Shown one piece after another: positions 1 to 5,451 of a DNA stretch of 6,375 nt (within the stretch, counting starts at the first letter, position 1; each line of letters opens with the position of its first letter). Made by a program: the position numbers and the translations under genes. Under the pieces are notes generated by a model. It searched no databases and was not told the origin of the DNA. It saw nothing but the letters and a program-made list of their open reading frames with translations. Source of the DNA: Candidatus Woesearchaeota archaeon CG07_land_8_20_14_0_80_44_23 (GTDB lineage Archaea > Nanobdellota > Nanobdellia > Woesearchaeales > 0-14-0-80-44-23); the NCBI GenBank assembly GCA_002779235.1, contig PEXD01000007.1:1-6375 (forward strand), read 5' to 3'.

Positions 1-17
1 CAGCGGATTTTTATGAT

Positions 18-40
18 GTAAAAAAATTATGTAAAGAGTT
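18..40 (-). terminator. T-tract terminator after the membrane-protein gene
   Basis: Read on the minus strand, the bases just past the stop codon at 41-43 contain a run of seven T (complement of 20-26), with no GC-rich hairpin before it. Archaeal RNA polymerase terminates at such oligo-T tracts. The placement directly after the last gene of the minus-strand unit supports the call. The window edge prevents seeing whether another gene follows. Confidence 0.5.
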
Positions 41-361
41 TTAGCTGAAGAGCTCGCCTATCATCTCATCCAGCTGCGCCTCTTCCTCGTTGACTGTTTT
101 CATGTAGGGCCAGAGGGCTATAATCAGGATGCAGAGCCCCATCAGCACCATAACATTGAGGAGCGTCTGGCTTATCAGCCTGTTGACAAAGCCGATTACT
201 GCGGCCATTATGAACACAAAATACATCAGCACGCCCATTGCCAGAACCAAAGTAGCCCTGCTCCTTCTCAGCTTTGAGAGCTCGAGCTCTATCAGGATTG
301 CCTCTTTTTCCGCGTCTGAGATTTTCCTCATCGCGAGCGTCTTTATGCTTCTCTTAATCAT
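41..361 (-). CDS. small two-helix membrane protein of unknown function
   Basis: I do not recognise a family. The 106-residue product begins with a basic N-terminus, followed by a charged amphipathic stretch (about residues 13-35, rich in E, K, L and R) that could form a short coiled coil. Two hydrophobic segments follow, about 37-59 and 66-87, separated by a short loop (N-R-L-I-S-Q). The acidic C-terminal tail contains EEE and ends in GELF. Both termini would lie on the same side, probably the cytoplasm given the basic N-terminus. The ATG has a strong ribosome site (GGAGG, complement of 369-373) seven bases upstream. The gene starts 15 bases after the KaiC-like ATPase stop codon, so the two are almost certainly co-transcribed. 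An inferred possibility is that it is a membrane partner of that ATPase; nothing in the sequence proves contact. Confidence 0.8.
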   Translation of the reverse strand: MIKRSIKTLAMRKISDAEKEAILIELELSKLRRSRATLVLAMGVLMYFVFIMAAVIGFVNRLISQTLLNVMVLMGLCILIIALWPYMKTVNEEEAQLDEMIGELFS

Positions 362-376
362 CTGACCGCCTCCTAA

Positions 377-1126
377 TTATTTGTAGTTCTTCTCCTTTGA
401 AAGCACTTCTATTCCCTTGGTGCCTATCTTGAATGGAATCACGCCCTTATCCTGGTTTGTCCTTCTCATCTTTATTATGCGCAGCGCCCTGTCGTTCTCT
501 CCCCCGAGCCCTGCGTAGTAAAGGGTTATAACGCTGTCAGAGACGAACTCCTCCACGCCGAACCTTGAGAGCGAGCTTGAGGCGGAGAGCGAGGGCTCCC
601 CGACAATCTCAGATGTGAGGATTGTGGTGCACTTCAGGCGCTTGAGCTGGGAAGCGAATGCATAGAGCTGCTTTCTCACTTCGTATTCGTCCTCCAATGC
701 CATTCCGAAGACGCTTGTTGAGTCAATCACAACCCTTGTGGCGCCTGTCTTGGTTATCTCTGAGATGAGCTGGCTCTGGAAGTCAGAAAGGTCATAAGGA
801 TAGAAATACATGAACTTCACCTTGCCCTGCTGCTCATACCTGTCAAAATCCCATCCAAAGGATTTGGCGTCTTCCTTCAGCTCTGAAAGGTCCTCCTCCA
901 TTGAGATGAAAAGCCCGAGTTCGCCCTTCTGGATCCCGTCTTGGAGGAACTGCAGTGCAAATATTGTCTTTCCTGTTCCAGCGCCTCCTGAGAGGAGATT
1001 GACTGAGCCCCTTATGAAGCCGCCGCCTATTCTCCTGTCAAGGCCAGGTATGCCGCTGCTCACCCTTGGACCCTTAGTGTCTGCGCTGGAAACCTTTGGT
1101 TTTTTAGCCTTCTTAGAAACTGGCAT
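377..1126 (-). CDS. single-domain KaiC-like (RecA-superfamily) ATPase
   Basis: This is a 249-residue P-loop ATPase of the KaiC/RadA/ArlH group. Visible landmarks are the G-I-P-G-L-D substrate-loop start typical of KaiC domains (25-30), Walker A GGAGTGKT (47-54), a paired glutamate M-E-E-D (E77-E78) where KaiC carries its catalytic acids, and Walker B RVVID (131-135) followed by S-T-S. A single domain fills the protein after a 20-residue basic, probably disordered tail. The ATG at 1126 is preferred over a GTG six bases earlier, because the ribosome site GAGGTG overlaps that GTG and sits five bases before the ATG. Single KaiC-domain proteins are common in archaea, where most lack a defined role; ArlH of the archaellum motor is one characterised relative. 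No other archaellum genes are visible here, so a motor role is unsupported. It probably forms a unit with the downstream membrane protein. Confidence 0.88.
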   Translation of the reverse strand: MPVSKKAKKPKVSSADTKGPRVSSGIPGLDRRIGGGFIRGSVNLLSGGAGTGKTIFALQFLQDGIQKGELGLFISMEEDLSELKEDAKSFGWDFDRYEQQGKVKFMYFYPYDLSDFQSQLISEITKTGATRVVIDSTSVFGMALEDEYEVRKQLYAFASQLKRLKCTTILTSEIVGEPSLSASSSLSRFGVEEFVSDSVITLYYAGLGGENDRALRIIKMRRTNQDKGVIPFKIGTKGIEVLSKEKNYK

Positions 1127-1157
1127 TTCCACACCTCTTTTTTGAGCATAAGCCCTA

Positions 1158-1190
1158 TTACAAACCTTAATAAACGCAGTATTTAAATTT
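1158..1190 (-). promoter_or_regulatory. promoter of the KaiC-like ATPase unit
   Basis: The AT-rich box at 1181-1188 (ATTTAAAT) is centred about 25 bases from an expected start near 1158-1160 on the minus strand. That gives a 5' leader of roughly 30 bases ending in the GAGGTG ribosome site of the ATPase. It lies just after the end of the acyltransferase gene, so the ATPase unit probably has its own promoter. Confidence 0.5.
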
Positions 1191-1223
1191 TTGCCTTTGA
1201 GGAATCATCTTCTTAAGATTTTT

Positions 1224-2132
1224 TTACTCTTCTTTAAGATAGTCAGCCGAACTCACGTTGTATCTCTTTTCCAAATCAAACTCTTTCCATACTGTGCTTA
1301 TTTCATTCTTGATGCCTTTCATAATCTCAGCAGAAAGAAGATTTCTTGCTTCCCTTTCAGATTCTGCAGAAAAATTTTTCAGCGCTGACTCAAGAGTGAA
1401 TGGCTTTCCAAAACTGAGATACAATGAGCTCTTTTTGTAAAGCATGCTGAATGCAGCAACTGCCCTCACCACAAGGTTCCTGTAGTGCTTCTCGTCAAAA
1501 AATACTTTGTTGTATTCATTCATCTTTGCAATAAGGGCGACGCCCACTGGCATTATTTTTATTTCAGAAGCAGAAACGTGTATTTTTTCAGGGGCATTGA
1601 GCAGAACATGCGCCAATCCGTTGCGCGGCTTTGGAAACCTCCTCTCCCTTGTTATCTCCCCGTTTATCGCTATGGTGACCGGGCGCCTGAGGGAGAGGTA
1701 AGCCAGGAACTGGTTGTAGAAGTTCTCCAGCTTGGTCCTCTCAAAGCGCTCTTCATTGTTGAAAACAGGAAATGCGCCCGCGCCCTCAACGAGCCACCTG
1801 AGGGCTTTTGAGCTCTTGTAAAAGAGGTCCTGGTATGAAACACTTGCAGGATGTATCCCTGCCTTGAACAGCCGGCATACAATCTCAACAGCATCATAAT
1901 CAATCATGTGGTTGTAAGTGATAACAGCACATCTGGATTTCTTAATCTCATCCAGATTCTCAAGCCCTGAGCATCTTATCTCCTTGTAGACAGCCCTGCT
2001 CAGCCCCAGGTATAATGGAGTGACAAAAGGCTGGACTAAAAAATCCATGAATCTGTCCTGATATCTTATGCGCCCTTCTGTCTCTTTTATTGTCTCTTCA
2101 AGGGATTTCGGCTTCAGATACTCGTATGGCAA
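1224..2132 (-). CDS. PlsC-like (LPLAT-fold) acyltransferase, paralogue A
   Basis: The protein has the glycerolipid acyltransferase motifs in order: N-H-M-I-D-Y-D (HX4D, H75 and D80), a G-A-G-A-F-P-V segment like motif II (117-123), and N-G-E-I-T-R-E-R (157-164), which matches the E-G-T-R motif III with its glutamate at 159, then F-P-K-P..G. Family members transfer an acyl chain from CoA or carrier protein to a lipid acceptor at the membrane face. The true acceptor is unknown here. I chose a TTG start at 2132 (302 residues). An in-frame TTG at 2162 is possible, but the 2132 start aligns exactly with the ATG of the neighbouring paralogue (P-Y-E-Y against H-Y-D-Y) and has GGGGGTG seven bases before it. 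The gene starts 48 bases after its paralogue and probably shares its transcript. No transmembrane span is obvious. Confidence 0.82.
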   Translation of the reverse strand: MPYEYLKPKSLEETIKETEGRIRYQDRFMDFLVQPFVTPLYLGLSRAVYKEIRCSGLENLDEIKKSRCAVITYNHMIDYDAVEIVCRLFKAGIHPASVSYQDLFYKSSKALRWLVEGAGAFPVFNNEERFERTKLENFYNQFLAYLSLRRPVTIAINGEITRERRFPKPRNGLAHVLLNAPEKIHVSASEIKIMPVGVALIAKMNEYNKVFFDEKHYRNLVVRAVAAFSMLYKKSSLYLSFGKPFTLESALKNFSAESEREARNLLSAEIMKGIKNEISTVWKEFDLEKRYNVSSADYLKEE

Positions 2133-2139
2133 ATGCTTG

Positions 2140-2146
2140 CACCCCC
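2140..2146 (-). promoter_or_regulatory. ribosome binding site that decides the TTG start of acyltransferase A
   Basis: On the minus strand this reads GGGGGTG, one mismatch from the ideal GGAGGTG. It is spaced seven bases from the TTG at 2130-2132. The competing TTG at 2160-2162 has no comparable purine-rich site upstream. Confidence 0.6.
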
Positions 2147-2180
2147 AACACCAATTTTGCAATGCAATTTATTCTTAAAA

Positions 2181-3131
2181 TCATGCTTCCTTAAAATAAT
2201 CGTCCACACTTCTGTTGTAATTTTTTTCTATGTCAAATTCATCCCATGCCTTTCTGATTTCATTTTTTATTCTGCTCATGATTTCTGCTGAAACAGCCTC
2301 TCTCTGCTCAATTGCATTCAGCTCTTGATAATTTTTTAATGCTGATTCTAAAGTGAATGGTTCTCCAAACTTTAAAAAGAGCGATATTTTTTTGCGGATT
2401 TTCAGCAACCCATTTACAGTTTGGGAGATAAAATTCTTGTAATGCACATGGTCAGAAAGGATTTTAACATACTCTGTCAGGTCTCCAATAAAAGCGTTTC
2501 CGACAGGGAGGATGTATATCTCATCTGCCTTGGCGCCTATCTTTTCAGGAGCGCGAATAAGAGCGTGGGCAAGCCCTTTCTCCGGCTTTGGAAATACTCT
2601 CTCCCTTGTTATTGAACCGTTGATTGCGATTGTAACCGGCTTCTCCAGCTTGAGGTATGCCCAGAATTGCTTGAAGAAATTGTCCAGCTTATTCCTGTCA
2701 GGCTCGCCAGTCCCTCTGCTGGTCCTAATGCCGTCTTTTTCTTCGTAAACAAGATATACTGGAAAACTTCCACCTCCTTCCATAAGCCATCTGAGAAGCC
2801 GGTCGCCAATATTTTTGTCAGAAAAGAATTCGTGCTTTGAAACATTCGCGGGATGTATTCCTGCATGTATAATATTGTAAAAAATCTCGACAGCATCAAA
2901 ATTGAACATGTGGTTGTAAGTTATAACAACATATTTCTTGTCCCTTATTTTGTCCAGGTTTTCAAGCCCTGATGCCTCTCTCTCCCTGTAAACAATTCCC
3001 CCCAGCCAATTGTAGAGAATGGCGATCGGCCCCACGACGTTGGCAGCAAACCTCTCCTGGTATTTGAGGCGGGGCTTTGTCTCCTTTATAACTTCCTCCA
3101 GTTTTTTATTCTTTGAATAGTCATAATGCAT
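2181..3131 (-). CDS. PlsC-like (LPLAT-fold) acyltransferase, paralogue B, altered motif III
   Basis: This 316-residue protein is collinear with the downstream paralogue along nearly its whole length. Shared blocks include L-E-E-x-I-K-E-T, S-G-L-E-N-L-D, A-G-I-H-P-A and F-T-L-E-S-A-L-K-N. The catalytic HX4D is intact (N-H-M-F-N-F-D, H74 and D79), and the motif II-like segment is G-G-G-S-F-P-V (119-125). Motif III reads N-G-S-I-T-R-E-R, so serine 173 replaces the glutamate kept in paralogue A. A loop about 14-15 residues longer, rich in E, D, G and R, lies between motifs II and III (about 127-146). The glutamate helps bind the phosphate of the acceptor in characterised family members, so the acceptor or activity may differ; this is inference. 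The gene is first in its unit and appears leaderless. A tandem duplication with divergence is the simplest origin. Confidence 0.82.
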   Translation of the reverse strand: MHYDYSKNKKLEEVIKETKPRLKYQERFAANVVGPIAILYNWLGGIVYREREASGLENLDKIRDKKYVVITYNHMFNFDAVEIFYNIIHAGIHPANVSKHEFFSDKNIGDRLLRWLMEGGGSFPVYLVYEEKDGIRTSRGTGEPDRNKLDNFFKQFWAYLKLEKPVTIAINGSITRERVFPKPEKGLAHALIRAPEKIGAKADEIYILPVGNAFIGDLTEYVKILSDHVHYKNFISQTVNGLLKIRKKISLFLKFGEPFTLESALKNYQELNAIEQREAVSAEIMSRIKNEIRKAWDEFDIEKNYNRSVDDYFKEA

Positions 3132-3161
3132 GGGAATGCCATAGCCCTGCTTATTTATAAA
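3132..3161 (-). promoter_or_regulatory. leaderless promoter of the acyltransferase pair
   Basis: The box TTTATAAA at 3154-3161 is centred about 26 bases from the ATG of acyltransferase B, so transcription should begin at or next to the start codon. No Shine-Dalgarno match precedes that ATG, which agrees with a leaderless message. A short inverted repeat (3163-3167 with 3172-3176, loop of four) lies immediately upstream of the box, where a regulator could bind. Confidence 0.55.
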
Positions 3162-3250
3162 ATATGCTATTGCATAGTGGTTATAATTCAGGCAAATCGC
3201 TGTTCTTTTTTATAATGTTATTATCAAGGAGTAGTAAAATAATCAAAAGA
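3162..3250. other. divergent intergenic region between acyltransferase B and the 144-residue gene
   Basis: This AT-rich stretch separates two oppositely directed promoters. It holds a small dyad (3163-3176) and another (ATAAT at 3212-3216 with ATTAT at 3220-3224). I see no coding frame or RNA gene here. The dyads are short enough to be chance in such AT-rich sequence. Confidence 0.4.
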
Positions 3251-3286
3251 TTTATAAACCCCAAGTTATTCCAATAGCAAGGTGAT
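3245..3286 (+). promoter_or_regulatory. promoter and ribosome site of the 144-residue gene
   Basis: A purine-rich BRE-like stretch (CAAAAGA) leads into the TATA box TTTATAAA at 3251-3258. About 25 bases later the transcript would start just before GGTGAT (3281-3286), a perfect match to the archaeal 16S 3' end. That site is six bases (3286 overlap aside, five clear bases) ahead of the ATG at 3292. Confidence 0.6.
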
Positions 3287-3291
3287 GAAAA

Positions 3292-3726
3292 ATGGCAAAC
3301 AAAACCGTAGAATACGAGACGATAAAAGGAACAATAATTCCAAAAAGTATAGAAGAGAGTAACAAACTAATTACAGGACTCGTTGAAAAAATTAAAAATT
3401 ATGAAAAGGAACATGGAAGGAAAATGAAAGCAGATTATGACGAATACACATACATCAGCCAAAATTCAGACAATAATCTAAAGACAGTAATCACGGAAGC
3501 AAAAATTTATAGCTCAAATCTCATTGACATTCGTCGTAATTTGGCTGTTGAATATTGGCCCAACAACGTTGTTCGTGGGCAAATAGAAACAGATTTTGAC
3601 AAATTCTCAAATAAAATATTTAAGATAGAAGCAATCGTGTATTATGACCCCGAATCATCTGATAAAAAATTTCAGGAAGAGTATAAGGGATTGGTTGATA
3701 TTGTGGGAAATTACAATAAAAAGTGA
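3292..3726 (+). CDS. uncharacterised soluble 144-residue protein
   Basis: I do not recognise this protein. It is hydrophilic, rich in K, E, N and D, and has no signal peptide or membrane segment. The first third after residue 18 (E-E-S-N-K-L-I-T through the K-K-M-K region near 47) should be a long charged helix. The second half, around residues 82-120 (R-R-N-L-A-V-E-Y-W-P, then K-I-F-K-I-E-A-I-V-Y-Y), suggests mixed helix and strand. No catalytic or metal-binding motif stands out. A TATA box and a perfect GGTGAT ribosome site precede the ATG, and a T-tract follows the stop codon, so it is a convincing single-gene unit. Its A-rich codon choice (GAA, AAA, ATA, AAT) differs from the GC-richer KaiC-like ATPase and hisS, which hints at recent acquisition. 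It lies immediately before the disrupted hisS locus. Confidence 0.78.
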   Translation: MANKTVEYETIKGTIIPKSIEESNKLITGLVEKIKNYEKEHGRKMKADYDEYTYISQNSDNNLKTVITEAKIYSSNLIDIRRNLAVEYWPNNVVRGQIETDFDKFSNKIFKIEAIVYYDPESSDKKFQEEYKGLVDIVGNYNKK

Positions 3727-3730
3727 ATTT

Positions 3731-3760
3731 TAATCTTTTTTTAATCTTTATTTTTATTTG
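3731..3760 (+). terminator. T-tract terminator after the 144-residue gene
   Basis: Five bases past the TGA stop the plus strand becomes strongly T-rich, with seven T at 3736-3742 and five T at 3751-3755 and no stem-loop. This is the usual archaeal intrinsic terminator form. It isolates the gene from the hisS promoter that follows. Confidence 0.6.
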
Positions 3761-3785
3761 TTTTCTATTCAGCTGCGCAAAAACC

Positions 3786-3818
3786 TTTAAATATGCCTGC
3801 CTATTCTGGATTGCCATA
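3786..3818 (+). promoter_or_regulatory. original hisS promoter, now driving a truncated copy
   Basis: The TATA box TTTAAATAT at 3786-3794 is preceded by an A-rich BRE-like stretch and is centred about 28 bases before the ATG at 3819, the spacing of a leaderless archaeal gene. It drives the hisS fragment rather than the intact hisS reading frame 1.7 kb further on. Confidence 0.55.
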
Positions 3819-3944
3819 ATGAAATCACAGATAGAAAGGGTCAGGGGCACAAGGGACTTTTACCCTGAGGAAAAGCAGAATGCTTGGTTATGCACAATTA
3901 TTAGGCATTGGCAAAATATCAAAAGTTTTAAATATATGTTCTAA
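3819..3944 (+). pseudogene. hisS: 5' fragment of hisS (first 19 codons)
   Basis: The frame opens with M-K-S-Q-I-E-R-V-R-G-T-R-D-F-Y-P-E-E-K, the N-terminus of histidyl-tRNA synthetase. It matches the intact copy at 5533 in 17 of 19 residues, and at every base from 3829 to 3875. After the lysine at codon 19 the similarity stops abruptly. The frame runs on for 22 unrelated residues, including W-L-C-T-I-I-R-H-W, to a TAA at 3942-3944. This cannot make a synthetase: it lacks motifs 1, 2 and 3 and the histidine-binding region. It keeps a proper promoter, so a 41-residue peptide may still be made. The simplest reading is that it is the left-hand remnant of the original hisS start, left when the following segment was inserted. 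Confidence 0.72.
3829..3875 (+). repeat. left copy of a 47-bp perfect direct repeat (hisS codons 4-19)
   Basis: Bases 3829-3875 are identical to 5543-5589, 1714 bases downstream. Upstream of it the two loci still share ATGAAA before four differing bases. Downstream, similarity ends at once. It is the left border of the candidate insertion. Confidence 0.92.
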
Positions 3945-3957
3945 AACACCTTCTATT
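3927..3957 (+). promoter_or_regulatory. promoter inside the inserted segment
   Basis: The box TTTAAATATAT at 3927-3937 is centred about 27 bases before the ATG at 3958. It would start a leaderless transcript at that ATG, which then runs through the structured leader into the radical SAM gene. It is the only clear TATA candidate between the hisS fragment and that gene. Confidence 0.5.
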
Positions 3958-4038
3958 ATGAAAGCAAAATCAAAGCTGAATTTGTGTAGAAAGAAAGATT
4001 TTGCCAGTTCTAATTCTATGATTTCTCATCATCTGTAG
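3958..4038 (+). CDS. 26-codon leaderless ORF ahead of the radical SAM leader
   Basis: This short frame encodes a basic peptide (K-A-K-S-K-L-N-L-C-R-K-K near the start, ending M-I-S-H-H-L). It starts at the position where the upstream TATA box predicts transcription to begin. Its TAG stop overlaps the first base of the stem beginning at 4038. It has one cysteine at residue 10. No family is recognised. It could be a leader peptide that senses translation, a small modified peptide, or chance. There is no ribosome site, as expected for a leaderless start. Confidence 0.3.
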   Translation: MKAKSKLNLCRKKDFASSNSMISHHL

Positions 4039-4104
4039 GTCTGGACTTGTTTCCAGACTGTGAACTTCTCTCTTGCTCATAGTTCTGGATTCTGGGTTCA
4101 GACC
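4018..4104 (+). promoter_or_regulatory. possible structured 5' leader with alternative stems
   Basis: Between the 26-codon ORF and the radical SAM gene the RNA can pair in two exclusive ways. Stem A is 4039-4044 (GTCTGG) with 4053-4058 (CCAGAC), six pairs around an eight-base loop. Stem B is 4038-4046 with 4096-4104, nine pairs including one G-U, enclosing a smaller hairpin of GAAC (4062-4065) with GTTC (4082-4085). A five-pair hairpin (4018-4022 with 4028-4032) precedes them. I recognise no known riboswitch class. The remaining leader (4105-4180) is AT-rich and unremarkable. Confidence 0.35.
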
Positions 4105-4180
4105 ATCATCGTTTCACATTATTTAATTTACATTAATTCATGTAATCTCTGATTAAGAACGGCTTGCATCCAAAACTGCA

Positions 4181-4186
4181 GGAGGT
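4181..4186 (+). promoter_or_regulatory. strong ribosome binding site ahead of ATG 4194
   Basis: GGAGGT is seven bases before the ATG at 4194 and is among the best ribosome sites in the window. It serves a frame that stops after 24 codons, not the radical SAM frame, which suggests that the radical SAM protein once began, or really begins, here. Confidence 0.7.
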
Positions 4187-4193
4187 AATTAAG

Positions 4194-4268
4194 ATGGAAG
4201 AAAAAACAAACAAAAATCAGATGGAGGCAGAGGCGCAGGGAAGCGCTGGTTGTGTTCACAGAAGGTAA
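4194..4268 (+). CDS. 24-codon ORF overlapping the radical SAM start
   Basis: The frame begins at an ATG with an ideal ribosome site and encodes a hydrophilic, E/K/Q-rich peptide ending G-S-A-G-C-V-H-R-R. It overlaps the apparent GTG start of the radical SAM gene by 17 bases, in a different phase. One extra base near 4248-4253 would explain everything: removing it would fuse residues up to G-S-A-G with V-F-T-E-G-N, giving one protein of about 418 residues. Otherwise it could be a coupled leader peptide or a small substrate peptide. I judge the broken N-terminus of the radical SAM gene the most likely explanation. Confidence 0.45.
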   Translation: MEEKTNKNQMEAEAQGSAGCVHRR

Positions 4269-5451
4269 TCTAAAGACTTACGAGAACACAATAGATAGCT
4301 TAATTGAGAGATATGGCGAAGTTGCTGCGTGGAAGATTGCCGGACTTTTTTTCGGAGTAAGGGACCAAACAGGTAAAACTGACCCTTTGAACCCTAACAG
4401 CCTTAAGAGAACAGGATTCAGTGCAGCGAGAAATATACTTATTGCAGGAAAAGTTCCTGTGAAGCTGCCTACCCAGTATTCTATGATAGGAGCAGGAAAA
4501 AGTCCTCTTACTTATGATGGAACCAAATTACATGATTTGATATTGAATCGTAGCATAGAAGCATCTGACTACCAATTAAAGGTTCCGAAAGAAGTAACCA
4601 TCCTTCTTCCAGCAGCAAGCGGCACTGTAGGAATGATGGCATTTTCTGGTTGCGCTCTTCGTGATAAAGGAAAGCAATGCCAGTTCTGTACTCTCCCAGG
4701 AGCAGAAAGGATAGAAGCTGTCAAACCTGAACAGGTTGTGAAAGAGCTAGCACTACTCTACAATATAGGTTACAACCCTATAAACCTGACCATTAACACA
4801 GGACAGCCTGTGAAAAAGGGAGAAGACTTGAGAATTGTGGGAGACATCGCAAGAAAAATAAAAGAAACATATCCTAAACTTCCTCTTGCTGCAGAAGTGG
4901 GACCATTTTCTTTCCTTAGTGAACTTAGTGAAGCAGAGATTAAACAGACAGTTGAGAGATGTGGGCTAGATGTGGTAGACACATTTATGATAAATGTGGA
5001 AATGATAAGGAACTCTGTAAGAAAACAGCTCTGCCCAGGCAAGCCTTCTCTGGATAAATACCTGTCTATAATTGATAAACTTACGGATTTGAACTACAGC
5101 GTCTCCACAGTTCTGCAACTTAACTTTTATCCAGAGATGCAAGATAGCAGAGACTATATCAATTTTTTTAGGAAACTTGCAGAAATTGGCAAAGGAAAGG
5201 CAGTACCTGAATTGCTAATAAGTAGAGCAGTACCGGGAAGTAGACTTGAAGATCCTTACTGGAAAGATATTGGTCAGGATAAAACAGACACATTAGATAT
5301 GATGATTCAGAGGTTCAGCAATTTTAAGAAACAGCTAATGGTGATAAGTATGTACTATAATGAAGTCGGATTCGATGCGTCTAGAGTGAAGTCAGGATGC
5401 GTGAGGTGTGGGATGTGCAATGTGAATTATGACATAAGCATTAATAAATAA
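4252..5451 (+). CDS. radical SAM protein with CX8CX2C motif and C-terminal CX2CX2C
   Basis: This 399-residue frame shows a cluster motif F-S-G-C-A-L-R-D-K-G-K-Q-C-Q-F-C (Cys 134, 143 and 146) placed where a radical SAM barrel would begin, after the strand I-L-L-P-A-A-S-G. The final Cys-aromatic-Cys is standard, but the usual three-residue gap is eight here. Barrel-like strands follow (I-N-L-T-I-N-T-G, A-A-E-V-G-P-F, F-M-I-N-V-E). An N-V-E-M..C-P-G-K segment (248-264) is also present. A second cysteine group, C-V-R-C-G-M-C (383, 386 and 389), near the C-terminus suggests an auxiliary iron-sulfur cluster. The N-terminal 120 residues match nothing I recognise. The product would generate a 5'-deoxyadenosyl radical in the cytoplasm; its substrate is unknown. 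The GTG start is only weakly supported, because the good ribosome site serves an out-of-phase ATG at 4194. Tandem TAA stops end the gene. Confidence 0.75.
   Translation: MFTEGNLKTYENTIDSLIERYGEVAAWKIAGLFFGVRDQTGKTDPLNPNSLKRTGFSAARNILIAGKVPVKLPTQYSMIGAGKSPLTYDGTKLHDLILNRSIEASDYQLKVPKEVTILLPAASGTVGMMAFSGCALRDKGKQCQFCTLPGAERIEAVKPEQVVKELALLYNIGYNPINLTINTGQPVKKGEDLRIVGDIARKIKETYPKLPLAAEVGPFSFLSELSEAEIKQTVERCGLDVVDTFMINVEMIRNSVRKQLCPGKPSLDKYLSIIDKLTDLNYSVSTVLQLNFYPEMQDSRDYINFFRKLAEIGKGKAVPELLISRAVPGSRLEDPYWKDIGQDKTDTLDMMIQRFSNFKKQLMVISMYYNEVGFDASRVKSGCVRCGMCNVNYDISINK

Noticed and set aside
810..1145. Plus-strand open frame of 111 codons.
   Set aside because: It is the shadow of the KaiC-like ATPase, which has intact Walker motifs on the minus strand.
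1201..1223. Small hairpin (ATCTT with AAGAT) just after acyltransferase A as an intrinsic terminator.
   Set aside because: The stem is five pairs, AT-rich, and lacks a T-tract in the direction of transcription.
3285..3362. Alternative ATG at 3285 within GGTGATG.
   Set aside because: It opens a different phase that stops after about 25 codons and overlaps the ribosome site. ATG 3292 opens the long frame.
3723..3818. In-frame GTG extension of the hisS fragment that reads like a lipoprotein signal (hydrophobic run ending F-S-C-A-K).
   Set aside because: The hydrophobic codons come from the T-rich terminator of the preceding gene and the TATA box of the hisS promoter. There is no ribosome site, and the resemblance is a by-product of T-rich sequence.
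4091..4107. GGGTTCAGACC segment resembling the T-arm of a tRNA.
   Set aside because: The five-base stem cannot close, and no anticodon or acceptor arm can be built around it.
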